Shown: piece after piece, positions 18,489-28,452 of the stretch
How the letters are laid out: each line of letters begins with the position of its first letter
How positions within the stretch are numbered: the stretch's first letter is position 1
Assembly: GCF_001042675.1 (NCBI RefSeq)
Contig: NZ_AP012333.1
Span: 744,001 to 808,000 of the forward strand
DNA: 64,000 nucleotides
Source of the DNA: Parascardovia denticolens DSM 10105 = JCM 12538
GTDB lineage: Bacteria > Actinomycetota > Actinomycetes > Actinomycetales > Bifidobacteriaceae
Direction of reading: 5' to 3'
Translations under genes and position numbers: made by a program
The notes under the pieces: generated by a model
Told to the model about the DNA's origin: nothing
The model's input: the letters and a program-made list of their open reading frames with translations, nothing else
Database searches by the model: none

Positions 18489-19730
18489 ATGAGCTTCTTG
18501 GCTGAGGCGACTTCGGTGCACTACCGGGTGGAAGACCTGGTTCTCCGGTTCGGGGCCAAAGCTTTCTTCCCCTATGGGCAGGATGTGACCATCACTTTTC
18601 TGACGGACGATATAGACGCCGTTTGCCCGGGAGCCCTCTACCTAGGGTGGGGGGACTCCTCCAGCCGGCAGGAGGACCTTTACCGCCAGATCCGCCAAGC
18701 CCAGGACAAGGGGGCGTACAGCATCCTCTTCCCTTCGGTTCTCTCCCATCTGGCGACCAAGGACGAGCTGGCGGCCGTGGCCAGCGTCCCCATTCTTTTC
18801 GGCGACCTCAACCAGCATGACTTGGGCCATTTAGCCTTCATCATGGCCGGGCAGCCGACCGATTCCCTGGCGACTTTCGGCCTGACCGGCCCCCAGGCGA
18901 CCTATGCGTCCGATTACCTGGCCCAGCTCTTGCATCTTCTGGGCAATCCCATCGGGGTGATCGATTCCCGCAAGTCCTTCTCTTTGGAAAGGGAGTTGGA
19001 TTGTTCCTATCCCTTGGGGCCCATCGATACGCAGATGATCCTCTCCCAGATGTTGGAGGACGGGGTCAATACGGTCATCCTGACCATGGACGAGGAGACC
19101 TTCGCCCCGGGCGCCCTGAGCCAGGTGAGCCTGGACGTCTGCGGCCGCACCCAGTCGGTGGACCTGGACCAGATCCCCGATACGGCCAAGGTCACCCGGT
19201 CGGGGCAGATGGACGGCGTCCGGCTTTCCGACGAATCAGCTGATGGTGCGGCCTCGGATGGGGAAGGGTCGGGCAAGGTCGGCTCCGGCCAGGGTTCCGG
19301 CTCGAAGACTGGGTCGGATTCCGGGATCGGCTCAGGCAAGCCGGACAGGGACAAGGCCACCAGCCGGTCCTGGTCCCGCTGGAGGTCCTCCTCCCGTAAG
19401 GCGATCATCCATGAAGCCCAGGAGGGCCTGCGCCCCCAGCTGCGGCGGGCGGTCAAGGATTTCGGGGCCGTCATCGATGACGACGCCCATTGCGTGATCC
19501 CCACCTTGGTTTCCCGGGACATCGCCTCCACGGTCGTCGAGACCCCCTTGGACCATCCCGACGAACTCTATCTGGCCGTTGCCATGGCCATGAGCGTGGG
19601 GGTGCGCAAGAACAACGTCCGGTCCGCCCTCCTGCTGGCACAAGAGATAGCCAAGCGGCAGGCGGCCGGTCCCCATCGGTCCGAAACCGATCGGGAAGGC
19701 CGTCCTCCGCATGTCGCCAGGAGCCGGTGA
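18489..19730 (+). CDS. MurE-like protein without ATP-binding loop (probable pseudoenzyme)
   Basis: The 413-residue protein sits where actinobacterial dcw clusters carry murE. Its first 210 residues follow the MurE layout: CPGALYLGWG (MurE: PGxLFVAxxG), QAQDKGAYSILF (AxxxGAxAVV), LAFIMAGQPTDSLATFGLTG (the MurE FYGxPSxxLxxIGITG stretch), then QMILSQMLEDGVNTVILTMDEETF (MurE: LxxMVxxGxxxVVMEVSSHAL). The nucleotide loop GTxGKTTT is replaced by GPQATYA, so ATP binding looks lost. A Ser/Gly-rich stretch at about residues 250-290 follows, and only a remnant of the central domain (HPDELYLAVAMAMSVGVRKNN). The C-terminal ligase domain is absent. AGGAGG lies five bases before the ATG. It may be structural or regulatory. 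Confidence 0.8.
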   Translation: MSFLAEATSVHYRVEDLVLRFGAKAFFPYGQDVTITFLTDDIDAVCPGALYLGWGDSSSRQEDLYRQIRQAQDKGAYSILFPSVLSHLATKDELAAVASVPILFGDLNQHDLGHLAFIMAGQPTDSLATFGLTGPQATYASDYLAQLLHLLGNPIGVIDSRKSFSLERELDCSYPLGPIDTQMILSQMLEDGVNTVILTMDEETFAPGALSQVSLDVCGRTQSVDLDQIPDTAKVTRSGQMDGVRLSDESADGAASDGEGSGKVGSGQGSGSKTGSDSGIGSGKPDRDKATSRSWSRWRSSSRKAIIHEAQEGLRPQLRRAVKDFGAVIDDDAHCVIPTLVSRDIASTVVETPLDHPDELYLAVAMAMSVGVRKNNVRSALLLAQEIAKRQAAGPHRSETDREGRPPHVARSR

Positions 19731-19853
19731 CATGAGCGAAGACAGAGACTCGAGGGTGACCCGCAAGGCGGGAATCCCAGCCGGACCGGTCGGGTCCATC
19801 ATCAGAACCTGCCGGCTTGGAACATCCCGCAGATCCCTAAGAAAGGTGAATCC

Positions 19854-21431
19854 ATGATTTCCATGACCCTGGCCGAGACCGCTCAGGCCATGTCAGGCAA
19901 GCTCCTCGTTTTCGAGTCCGCTTCCGCTTCCATCGATAGTCAGGCCCAGGTCGATTCCGCCGTGACCGATTCCCGGCAGGTCCGCCCTGGCTCCCTCTTC
20001 GTGGCCATCAAAGGGGAACGCGTGGACGGGCATGCCTATCTGGAGCAGGCGGCCGCTGCGGGGGCCGTCGCCGCCGTGGTCGATCATGAAGTCGCCGGGG
20101 CCTCCTTGCCTCAGATTCTGGTGGAGGACACGGTCCGCGCTTTGGGCTTTCTGGCCCGTCATAACATCGAAAAACGCCGGAGCCTGGCCGGCCAGGCTAG
20201 GACCCCCTTCACCATCGTCGGCATCACCGGTTCGGTGGGCAAGACCACGACCAAAGACCTGATCCGCGCCTTGCTGTCCCCCTTGGGGCCGACGATCGCC
20301 CCCCAGGGTTCCTTCAACAACGAGATCGGCCTGCCCCTCACCGCCTTGCAGGTGGGGGAGGAGACCCGTTTCCTGGTGGCGGAGATGGGGGCTTCAGCCG
20401 TTGGGGAAATCGCATACTTGACCACCATCGCCCGGCCGGACCTAGCCGTCGAGCTGAAGGTGGGGGTGGCCCATCTGGGTGGATTCGGTTCCGTGGAGAA
20501 CATCCGCCAGGCCAAGAGCGAGCTGGTGAGGGCCTTGCCCCCCTCCGGCCTGGCCATCCTCAACGAGAACGACGAGAACATCCGCCTGATGCCGGAGATG
20601 ACCGGGGTCAGGAACCTCCTTTGGTTCGGTCTGCACGAGGACCGCCCCGATGAGGACCGCTCTGATGAGAGCGAGACCGCTTATCCCTCGGTCCCCTCCG
20701 CCATGTCCGCCGCCGAGATCTACGGCGACCAGGTGCAGGTGGATGACCAGGACCGCCCGTCCTTCACCGTCCATTTCCCTGACGGGACTGGCTGCCCCAT
20801 GAGCCTGGCTTTGCCGGGGCGGCACAACGTCATGAACGCCTTGGCCGCCATCTGCGTGGCCTACGCCATGGACCTGCCCACCGAGGCCATCGCAGGTATC
20901 CTGGCCCATCAAGGGGCCCAGAGCCCCCATCGCATGGACATCAGGCAGGTGCCCTTCCGTCCGGATTCCGACCTGGCCTTCACCCTCATCGATGACTCCT
21001 TCAACGCTAACCCCGATTCCATGAAGGCGGGCTTGGACGGCTTGGCCGCCTGGCATGCTGAAAGCCGGACCCGGGACGAGCGCCCCTACCGGGTGGCCGT
21101 ACTGGGCTCCATGCTGGAGTTGGGCCCCAACGAGAAGGAGCTCCATCAGCGGATGGGGGCCTACGCCCTTTCCGTCGCCGACATGGTGATCGCCGTCGGC
21201 AGCGAGGAGGAGCCCCATCTGGACGAGCTGGCCCATGACTTCGTTCTCGGAGCCGACCATGACCAAAAAGAGGCCGGGTCCATCCACTGGGTCCATTCGG
21301 CCGAGCAGGCGGCCGACCTGGTCAGGGGTTTGGAAGGGGAGCATAGGCAGACTGTAGTATTGTTGAAAGGGTCCCACGCGTCCGGTTTGCAAGGGCTAGC
21401 GGATTACTGGCTGGGACAGGCACGGAAGTAG
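19854..21431 (+). CDS. murF: UDP-N-acetylmuramoyl-tripeptide--D-alanyl-D-alanine ligase
   Basis: MurF adds D-Ala-D-Ala to the UDP-MurNAc tripeptide. The 525-residue protein has the N-terminal uridine-binding domain (DSRQVRPGSLFVAIKGERVDGH), the ATP loop GITGSVGKTTTKD, the family signature GSFNNEIGLPLTAL, and the C-terminal IDDSFNANPDSMKAGLDGL. An insertion rich in Asp/Glu lies near residues 262-285. The ATG follows AAAGGTG. The gene is 123 bp after the MurE-like gene and 4 bp before mraY. Confidence 0.97.
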   Translation: MISMTLAETAQAMSGKLLVFESASASIDSQAQVDSAVTDSRQVRPGSLFVAIKGERVDGHAYLEQAAAAGAVAAVVDHEVAGASLPQILVEDTVRALGFLARHNIEKRRSLAGQARTPFTIVGITGSVGKTTTKDLIRALLSPLGPTIAPQGSFNNEIGLPLTALQVGEETRFLVAEMGASAVGEIAYLTTIARPDLAVELKVGVAHLGGFGSVENIRQAKSELVRALPPSGLAILNENDENIRLMPEMTGVRNLLWFGLHEDRPDEDRSDESETAYPSVPSAMSAAEIYGDQVQVDDQDRPSFTVHFPDGTGCPMSLALPGRHNVMNALAAICVAYAMDLPTEAIAGILAHQGAQSPHRMDIRQVPFRPDSDLAFTLIDDSFNANPDSMKAGLDGLAAWHAESRTRDERPYRVAVLGSMLELGPNEKELHQRMGAYALSVADMVIAVGSEEEPHLDELAHDFVLGADHDQKEAGSIHWVHSAEQAADLVRGLEGEHRQTVVLLKGSHASGLQGLADYWLGQARK

Positions 21432-21435
21432 CGTC

Positions 21436-22557
21436 ATGATTGCTCTCATTATTGGTTTGGTCGTTTCCCTGGTGGTGATCTTCGTCGGGACCCCCATCAT
21501 GATCCGGGTGGTGGAGAAGTTTCATTACGGGCAGTACATCCGACAGGACGGGCCCCAGTCCCACTTGGTCAAAAGGGGGACCCCGACCATGGGCGGGGTC
21601 GTCATCAACCTGGCCATCCTCCTGGGTTGGCTGGCCTCGGCCCTTTACCGGGTGATCGCCTTCCACGCCCGCATCTCCGTGCCCGCTTTGCTGGTCCTGT
21701 TCACCATGGTCTCCATGGGCCTGCTCGGTTTCATCGACGATTTCGCCAAAGTGTCCAAAAAACAGAACGAAGGCCTGAGCATCCACGGCAAGTTCATCGG
21801 CCAGATCATCTTCGCCACCATCTACGCCGTCCTTTCCCTGGTCGCCACTTCGGCCGGAGGGCCGGCCGCCCATCCGGGCATCTCCTTCGACGAGAACTTC
21901 ATCATCGATTTCCAAGGGCTGGGCTTCATCATCTCGACCGTTCTTTACGTGATTTGGGTCAACCTGCTCATGTCCGCCTGGACCAACGCCTTCAACCTGA
22001 CCGACGGCTTGGATGGCCTGTGCGCCGGGAATTCCATGATCGCCTTCCTGGGCTATGGCCTCATCGCTTTCTGGCAGTCCTACCATAGCGTGGGCCATCC
22101 TCACCATCCGGGGCCTTTCGGCTTCGAACAAGGGATGACCTACACGGTGGCCGACCCCCAAGACCTGACCATCATCGCCGCCTGCGCCATCGCCGCCTGT
22201 TTCGGCTTCCTCTGGTACAACACGAATCCGGCCGAGATCTTCATGGGGGACACGGGCTCCCTGGCCTTGGGCGGTCTCTTCGCCGCCCTGTCCGTGGCCA
22301 CCCACACCGAAGTTCTGGCCGTCATCATCGGGGGCCTGTTCGTGGTGGAGACCTTGTCGGACGTCATCCAAATCGGGGCCTTCAAACTGCGGCATAAGCG
22401 GGTCTTCAAAATGGCCCCCATCCATCATCATTTCGAACTGGAAGGTTGGCCGGAGACCAAGGTCGTCGTCCGCTTCTGGATGGTGGAGATGATCTTCGTC
22501 CTTCTAGGGCTCATCATCTTCTACGGCAGCTGGGTGGTACGTTCCGGTTTGGTCTGA
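21436..22557 (+). CDS. mraY: Phospho-N-acetylmuramoyl-pentapeptide-transferase
   Basis: MraY attaches the MurNAc-pentapeptide to undecaprenyl phosphate, forming lipid I at the inner membrane face. The 373-residue polytopic protein has the MraY motifs KRGTPTMGG, LGFIDDFAK, NAFNLTDGLDGLCAG, EIFMGDTGSLALGG and the histidine stretch KMAPIHHHFELEGWPE. It begins four bases after murF. Confidence 0.98.
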   Translation: MIALIIGLVVSLVVIFVGTPIMIRVVEKFHYGQYIRQDGPQSHLVKRGTPTMGGVVINLAILLGWLASALYRVIAFHARISVPALLVLFTMVSMGLLGFIDDFAKVSKKQNEGLSIHGKFIGQIIFATIYAVLSLVATSAGGPAAHPGISFDENFIIDFQGLGFIISTVLYVIWVNLLMSAWTNAFNLTDGLDGLCAGNSMIAFLGYGLIAFWQSYHSVGHPHHPGPFGFEQGMTYTVADPQDLTIIAACAIAACFGFLWYNTNPAEIFMGDTGSLALGGLFAALSVATHTEVLAVIIGGLFVVETLSDVIQIGAFKLRHKRVFKMAPIHHHFELEGWPETKVVVRFWMVEMIFVLLGLIIFYGSWVVRSGLV

Positions 22558-22642
22558 TGTGGCCGGGTCCGAGACCGGATGGTTCAGGGAAGACGTATAG
22601 ATCAAGAACATAAGATATCAAGAAACATTCAAAGAAGGCATC

Positions 22643-24175
22643 GTGAATTCTCAAATCATCGCTCAGACCGAAGCGGAAGGCAAGACCATCATGGTGGCCG
22701 GTTTGGGAGTGGGAGGGGCCAGCGTGGCCCGGATCCTGCGCGACCGCCAGGCTTTGGTGGTGACGGTGGATGACAGGAAGCCGGCTGATTACCGCTTCGA
22801 TCAAGTCCTGACCGATGATTTCGACTGGTCGCCTTTCGGCTGCCTGATCACCTCCCCGGGTTTCTCCCCCCACAGCCCCTTCCTGACCAAAGCCGCGGCC
22901 CAGGGGCTGCCCATCCTGTCCGAAGTGGAATTCGCCTGGCAGACCCGGGCCATCAATCCTCAGACCGGCCAGCCCGCTGTCTGGGTGGGGATCACCGGCA
23001 CCAATGGCAAGACCTCCACCACCGAGATGACTTCGGAGATCCTTCAAGCCGCCGGTTACCAGGCCCCGGCCGTGGGCAACATCGGGGTCCCCGTCTCCCA
23101 AGCGGCCCAAGACCCGAGCAACCGATACCTGGTGGTCGAGCTGAGCTCCTTCCAACTGCATTACACGGATGACCTCGCCTTGGCGGGGGCGGCCATCACC
23201 AACCTGGCCGACGACCATCTGGACTGGCATGGGGGTTTCGAGAATTACGCGGCCGACAAGGCCAAGGTCTACTCCGGGGTCTCGCAGGTCCTGGTCTATA
23301 ACGCCGACGACCCCCGGGTCAGCGCGAAGGCCCGGGAAGCCAGGCCCGCCCCCGGCTGCCGCAGGGTCGGCTTCAGCCTGGAGGCGCCCCAACCCGGGAC
23401 CATCGGCATCGACCAGGGCTGGATCGTCAACCTCAGCCCGGTCGGTCCCCAAGGCAGGCTGGCCCCGGTGACAGACTTCCCTCACCTGTGCGAACCGGAT
23501 GGGACGGTCTACCCCCATCTTCTGGCCGACGCCCTGACCGCCCTGGCCCTGGCCCTCGGGCTGGGGGTCGATTGTCAGGTCGCCGTGAAGGCCTTGTCTT
23601 CCTTCGCTCCGGGAGGCCATCGGATCCAGAAGGTGGCTTCCTACCAGGATCCCTCCAACGGGAAGATCATCCGCTTCGTTGACGATTCCAAGGCGACCAA
23701 CGCCCATGCGGCCGCGGCCTCCTTGAGTTCTTTCCCCCGCAAATCCGTGGTCTGGATCGCAGGCGGTCTGGCGAAAGGAGCCGAATTCTCCTCCCTGGTC
23801 TCCCGGCAGCGAGAGGTCATCAAGGCCGCGGTCGTCATCGGCCAAGACCAGTCCCTGATGGAAGAAGCCTTGGAAACCCAGGCCCCTGACATTCCTTACA
23901 CCCTCATCGACCCAGCCGACAAGGGGACCGTCATGGCCAGGGCCATCCAGGCGGCGACCGCTTACGTTCACGGAGGCGATGTGATCCTCCTGGCCCCGGC
24001 CTGCGCCTCCATGGACCAGTTCGTCTCTTACGCCGACCGGGGCGACCAGTTCGCCGCCCAAGCCCGCTCCTGGATCCAGGCTCAGGGCCTGGCCGATCAG
24101 GAGGCCGCTTCAGCCGCAACGGAAACTCCACCCGCACCCGCCGTTTCTGATTCGGAAGACCACCCACAAGCGTAG
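22643..24175 (+). CDS. murD: UDP-N-acetylmuramoylalanine--D-glutamate ligase
   Basis: MurD adds D-Glu to UDP-MurNAc-L-Ala. The 510-residue protein has the N-terminal nucleotide fold ([15 protein letters not shown]), the ATP loop [14 protein letters not shown], the [11 protein letters not shown] motif of the Mur ligases and the C-terminal [10 protein letters not shown] ... GGLAKGAEF. The start is a GTG at 22643 with AGAAGG upstream. The C-terminus carries an extra tail of about 30 residues rich in Ala, Glu and Pro. Confidence 0.96.
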   Translation: MNSQIIAQTEAEGKTIMVAGLGVGGASVARILRDRQALVVTVDDRKPADYRFDQVLTDDFDWSPFGCLITSPGFSPHSPFLTKAAAQGLPILSEVEFAWQTRAINPQTGQPAVWVGITGTNGKTSTTEMTSEILQAAGYQAPAVGNIGVPVSQAAQDPSNRYLVVELSSFQLHYTDDLALAGAAITNLADDHLDWHGGFENYAADKAKVYSGVSQVLVYNADDPRVSAKAREARPAPGCRRVGFSLEAPQPGTIGIDQGWIVNLSPVGPQGRLAPVTDFPHLCEPDGTVYPHLLADALTALALALGLGVDCQVAVKALSSFAPGGHRIQKVASYQDPSNGKIIRFVDDSKATNAHAAAASLSSFPRKSVVWIAGGLAKGAEFSSLVSRQREVIKAAVVIGQDQSLMEEALETQAPDIPYTLIDPADKGTVMARAIQAATAYVHGGDVILLAPACASMDQFVSYADRGDQFAAQARSWIQAQGLADQEAASAATETPPAPAVSDSEDHPQA

Positions 24176-24185
24176 AGGAGGAGGG

Positions 24186-25562
24186 ATGGCTCGATACGCC
24201 AAAAAGACAGGGAACGACCCCCAGTTGAAAGGCCTGGACAAGGCCGTGGCCATGGTCACCCGGGGCTCTCGGATCGAGGATTCCGGCTCTTCCTCGCGGG
24301 GCTCCCGCCCGGGCTCGGCCTCGGCTTTCGCCCGCCGGGCGTCATCCGGCCCGACGGCCGCCCTGCCTGAAGACAACCAGGTCTACTCGGGTTGGCGGTC
24401 GGTCTTCAATCCGGTCTATTGCTTCTATGGCATGATCGCCTGCGTGGGGATTCTCACCGTCTTCGGCATCATCATGGTTTTCTCCTCTTCCTCCGTGAAC
24501 CTGATTTCCGGGGGCTTTTCCCCCTGGCGGGACGCCTCCCGCCAGCTGGTCTTCGCCTTGGGCGGCCTCCTGGTTGGCGGGGTGCTCATCCTTTTCGCCA
24601 ATCGTTTCGCCGGGCTCTTGAGGATCCTCAGCGTCCTCGCCTTGCTGGGCTCCTGGGGCCTGCAAGCCTTGACCATGACCAGTCTGGGCCGCAGCGTCAA
24701 CGGAAACACCGGATGGCTGGTCCTCGGCCCCGTCCAGTTCCAGCCTGCGGAAGTGATGAAACTGGCCCTCTGCCTGTGGATGCCCTTCTCCGTCACCCAA
24801 GCCTCCGCCCGGGCGGCCAAGGTGAAGGGGACCTGGGACAAGCTCCTCAAGTACGCTCCGCCTTTCTTCTCCTTCCTTATATCCTTCGCCCTCATCATGT
24901 TCGGCAAGGACCTGGGGACCGCCATGATCATCGCCTTGATCTGCCTGACCGCCCTCTACGTGGGCGGTTTCCCTTTGGGGCCTCTGGCCACCCTGACCGG
25001 CCTGGGGGCCTTCGCCGTCGGCTACTTCATGGTCTTCGGGTCCGCCAACCGCCGAGACCGTTTTTCCGCCACCTACAGCGGTTGCACCGGAGGGCCCAAC
25101 CAGTTCGGCTGTTTCCAGATCGTCCACGGCAAATACGCCTTGGCCTCGGGCGGCCTTCTGGGCAAAGGCCTGGGTGGGTCCTTGGAGAAATGGAACTACC
25201 TGCCCGAAGCCAAGAACGACTTCATCTTCGCCGTCATCGGCGAGGAGATGGGATATATCGGGGCCTTGGGGATCATCCTCCTATTCATCATCCTGGCATG
25301 GTGCATGATCAATATCGCCTTGCGCACCCGCGACTGCTTCTCCCAGACCGTCATCCTCTGCGTGGCCTCCTGGATCAGCTTCCAGGCCATCATCAACATC
25401 GGCGTGGTCACCTCCCTCTTGCCCGTCATCGGTCTTCCCTTGCCTTTCATTTCTTCCGGCGGCAGCGCCTTGGTCGTCACTTTGACCGCCATGGGCGTGG
25501 TCATTGGCCTGTCCCGGCGTCAGGACGAAATCAAGGCCGCCACCAGCCGTATCCGTTCATAG
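24186..25562 (+). CDS. ftsW: Peptidoglycan glycosyltransferase FtsW (SEDS family)
   Basis: FtsW polymerises septal glycan strands with FtsI. The 458-residue protein has a cytoplasmic N-terminus of about 75 residues and about ten membrane segments. SEDS signatures are visible: FQPAEVMKLALCLW, GKDLGTAMIIALI, a large extracellular loop ending in LPEAKNDFIFAVIGEEMGYIG, and the C-terminal GLPLPFISSGGSALV. The ATG follows AGGAGGAGGG. Confidence 0.97.
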   Translation: MARYAKKTGNDPQLKGLDKAVAMVTRGSRIEDSGSSSRGSRPGSASAFARRASSGPTAALPEDNQVYSGWRSVFNPVYCFYGMIACVGILTVFGIIMVFSSSSVNLISGGFSPWRDASRQLVFALGGLLVGGVLILFANRFAGLLRILSVLALLGSWGLQALTMTSLGRSVNGNTGWLVLGPVQFQPAEVMKLALCLWMPFSVTQASARAAKVKGTWDKLLKYAPPFFSFLISFALIMFGKDLGTAMIIALICLTALYVGGFPLGPLATLTGLGAFAVGYFMVFGSANRRDRFSATYSGCTGGPNQFGCFQIVHGKYALASGGLLGKGLGGSLEKWNYLPEAKNDFIFAVIGEEMGYIGALGIILLFIILAWCMINIALRTRDCFSQTVILCVASWISFQAIINIGVVTSLLPVIGLPLPFISSGGSALVVTLTAMGVVIGLSRRQDEIKAATSRIRS

Positions 25563-25585
25563 GCGCGTCGCGGTATGCTCAAGCT

Positions 25586-26767
25586 ATGGGAACAACGGAA
25601 CAGCCTTATCACATCGTTCTAGCCGGTGGCGGGACTGCCGGTCATGTCAATCCTCTGCTCAGCATCGCCACGGCTTTGAAGGATTTGGACCCGCAGGTCC
25701 GGCTGAGCGTCATCGGGACCCCGATCGGCCTGGAGGCCCGTCTGGTCCCGGCAGCCGGCTTGGAGATCGATTACATTGACAAGGTTCCCTTCCCCCGCAG
25801 GCCGAATAAGGCGGCCTTGGCCTTTCCCCGTCGGTGGGCCCAAGAGCGGGCCAAAGTGAGGAAAATCATGGAGGAAAGGCGTCCCGACTTGGTGGTCGGC
25901 GTCGGTGGGTACGCGGCGGCGCCGGCTTATTCCGTCGCTCATTCCTTGAAGATCCCTTTGGTCATCCACGAGCAGAACGCCCGGGCGGGCATGGCCAACC
26001 GGCTGGGAGTCCGGTGGGCCGACTTCGTGGGCACGGTTTATGACGATACCGGAATCCGTCCTGGCAAAAAGACCAGGGTCCAAAAGGTGGGCCTTCCTTT
26101 GCGGGCGGTGATTTCCGACATGGCCTCGCGCCTGGAATCCGACCCGGAAGGGACCCGGTCCCAGGCTCGGCGGGAGCTGGGTCTGCGTGAGGACAAGCCC
26201 CTGATCCTGGTGACGGGGGGATCCCTGGGGGCGCTCAGCATCAATGAAGCCGTTTCCGGCGCCGCGGCTGACCTGGTCGCCTGCGCCCAAGTCCTCCATT
26301 TGACCGGGAGAGGCAAGCTGGACCAGGTGGAGAAGACAGTGGCCTCCCTGGTGGGCGGCGACGGTTCGTCGGCCAAAGATTATCGGGCCATCGATTATTG
26401 GGAACGGATGGACCTGGCTTTCGCCGCGGCCGACCTGATCATCTGCCGGTCCGGGGCCGGGACCGTCGCCGAGGTCTCCGCCTTGGGCCGACCTGCCATT
26501 TACGTCCCCCTGCCGATCGGCAACGGGGAACAGAGGCTGAACGCCGAGCCCCTGGTCCGTTCGGGCGGGGGGATCATGGTCGCGGATGCGGCCTTCACTT
26601 CCGACTGGGTGCGTTCCCACGTGCCGGCTTTGGTGTCCGATAAGGACCGGCTGGGGGCCATGGCCCGAGCCGCCTGGAATTATGGGGTCCGGGATGCGGC
26701 GACTGTAATGGCTCGGCGGATATTGGACCTCGCCGCCTCTCACGCCGCCTCCGATCGGTTACAATAG
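25586..26767 (+). CDS. murG: UDP-N-acetylglucosamine--MurNAc-(pentapeptide) pyrophosphoryl-undecaprenol GlcNAc transferase
   Basis: MurG converts lipid I to lipid II. The 393-residue protein opens with the Gly-rich donor fold IVLAGGGTAGHVNPLLSIATAL, followed by GVGGYAAAPAYSVA, HEQNARAGMANR, VTGGSLGALSINEAV and the C-terminal UDP-GlcNAc site CRSGAGTVAEVSALGRPAIYVPLP. The start at ATG 25586 is set by the conserved N-terminus. The same frame is open upstream across ftsW, but that is the non-coding frame of ftsW and not a fusion. The ribosome site is weak. Confidence 0.96.
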   Translation: MGTTEQPYHIVLAGGGTAGHVNPLLSIATALKDLDPQVRLSVIGTPIGLEARLVPAAGLEIDYIDKVPFPRRPNKAALAFPRRWAQERAKVRKIMEERRPDLVVGVGGYAAAPAYSVAHSLKIPLVIHEQNARAGMANRLGVRWADFVGTVYDDTGIRPGKKTRVQKVGLPLRAVISDMASRLESDPEGTRSQARRELGLREDKPLILVTGGSLGALSINEAVSGAAADLVACAQVLHLTGRGKLDQVEKTVASLVGGDGSSAKDYRAIDYWERMDLAFAAADLIICRSGAGTVAEVSALGRPAIYVPLPIGNGEQRLNAEPLVRSGGGIMVADAAFTSDWVRSHVPALVSDKDRLGAMARAAWNYGVRDAATVMARRILDLAASHAASDRLQ

Positions 26768-26865
26768 GCCACAGGAATCAGATGGGTCGGCCGAAGCCTC
26801 CAGCCTCCGGCGGCCTCCAAGGACATTTCGTCATGGCCTTGGCCATGGGAAAGAATGACTGACAT

Positions 26866-28452
26866 ATGGAAAACGAGACCTCACAAGGAACGGGGACGAT
26901 TCTCTTGGACCCCACCAAGCAGGCGGTGGATTACGACCATTTCCCCCTGGAACGGCTGGGCCGCACCCACTTCATCGGCATCGGGGGAGCCGGGATGAGC
27001 GTCTTGGCGGAGATGCTTCTGGAAAAGGGGATTCCGGTCTCCGGGTCCGACAGGGAATCCAATTCCAAGACGGAACGGTTGGAAGCCTTGGGGGCCACCA
27101 TCTACCTGGGGCAGAAGGCTCAGAACGTTGCTCAGGCGGATACGGTCGTCTGGTCATCGGCCATCAAGCCTGACAACCCGGAAATCGTGGCCGCCCACGC
27201 CCAAGGGGCCCTCCTGATGCATCGGTCCGATCTCCTGGCCCTTCTCATGGCTCATTCCCGGGCGGTGACGGTGGCCGGCGCCCATGGGAAGACCACCACG
27301 TCGGCCATGGCCGCGCAGATCCTGGTCTCCGCCGGATCCGGACAGCTGGCCGACCCTTCTTTCGCCATCGGAGGCTCCATCCGCACTTCAGAAGGAACCG
27401 CCGACGGCGGTCATGCGGGCAAAGGGGCCGTCCTTGTGGCCGAAGCCGACGAATCCGATGGGAGTTTCGAGAAATACCGGCCTTTCATCGCCATCATCAC
27501 CAACGTGGAACCGGACCATCTGGATCATTACGGTTCGGCCCAGGCCTTCCATCAGGCTTTCCTGGAGCACGCCGGTCACGCCAGCGGCCATGTGGTCCTG
27601 TGTGGGGACGATCCGGGGGCCTTGGACCTTTTGAAGGCCTTGTCCCCCGAGCAGGCGGCCACGGCTGTGGTCTACTCCACCCAGCCCGACCTGCCTTTGG
27701 GCGGCAGCCCCGCCTCCTTCGTCTACATCGGGGGAGAGAAGGAAGCGGCCTCCGACCAGGAGGTGGATCCGCAGGTCGCCGAAAGTTTCAGCTTGGTGCT
27801 TCCCCCTGGCCTGATGGCTCAGTCCCTGTCGGCCGAGGTCCGCGATTCCAGCTCCGGAAAGTTCAGGGTGAACCTGAGGGTCCCGGGCATCCATAACGCC
27901 CGCAACGCCGCGGCGGCCATCATCGCCGCCGTCTTGCTGGGGGTCTCCCCCCAGAAGGCCTGCCAGGCGGCTTTCGACTTCTACGGCGCGAAGCGGCGTT
28001 TCGAAAAGAGGGGAGAGGTCAACGGGGTGACGGTGGTGGACGATTACGCCCATCATCCCACCGAGATCTCCGCCCTCCTGCAGGCCGCCCACCGCCGCTA
28101 CCCCCAGGCGGCCACCCGCGTGGTCTTCCAGCCTCATCTTTACTCCCGGACCCACTTCTTCGCCCGGGAATTCGCCCAGGCTTTGAGCCTGGCCGATGAC
28201 GTGATCGTGACAGGGATCTTCCCCGCCCGCGAGAAACAGGAGGATTGGCCGCAGGTAGGCCCGGACATAGTCGTCTCCCTGATCGACCAGGAGGGCGGCC
28301 GGGTCAAGGCCCGTTCCGTGGAGGACATGGATGAGGCCGGCCGCCTCATCGCCGCGGACGCCCAGCCCGGTGACCTGATCCTGACCGTGGGGGCCGGATC
28401 CATCACCCAGGTGGCCGATACCATCCTGGACGCTTTGAAGGACCAGGCCTGA
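26866..28452 (+). CDS. murC: UDP-N-acetylmuramate--L-alanine ligase
   Basis: MurC adds L-Ala to UDP-MurNAc. The 528-residue protein has the N-terminal HFIGIGGAGMSVLAEML, the SGSDRESNSKTERLEALGA motif, the ATP loop VAGAHGKTTTSAM, EADESDGSF, NVEPDHLDHYG and the C-terminal DDYAHHPTEISALLQAA. The stop overlaps the ftsQ start by one base. A 98-bp gap separates it from murG. Confidence 0.97.
   Translation: MENETSQGTGTILLDPTKQAVDYDHFPLERLGRTHFIGIGGAGMSVLAEMLLEKGIPVSGSDRESNSKTERLEALGATIYLGQKAQNVAQADTVVWSSAIKPDNPEIVAAHAQGALLMHRSDLLALLMAHSRAVTVAGAHGKTTTSAMAAQILVSAGSGQLADPSFAIGGSIRTSEGTADGGHAGKGAVLVAEADESDGSFEKYRPFIAIITNVEPDHLDHYGSAQAFHQAFLEHAGHASGHVVLCGDDPGALDLLKALSPEQAATAVVYSTQPDLPLGGSPASFVYIGGEKEAASDQEVDPQVAESFSLVLPPGLMAQSLSAEVRDSSSGKFRVNLRVPGIHNARNAAAAIIAAVLLGVSPQKACQAAFDFYGAKRRFEKRGEVNGVTVVDDYAHHPTEISALLQAAHRRYPQAATRVVFQPHLYSRTHFFAREFAQALSLADDVIVTGIFPAREKQEDWPQVGPDIVVSLIDQEGGRVKARSVEDMDEAGRLIAADAQPGDLILTVGAGSITQVADTILDALKDQA

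Noticed and set aside
24392..26767. One long open frame that seems to fuse ftsW and murG
   Set aside because: Only the part after ATG 25586 encodes MurG. The upstream part is the wrong frame of ftsW and encodes Arg/Pro-rich nonsense.
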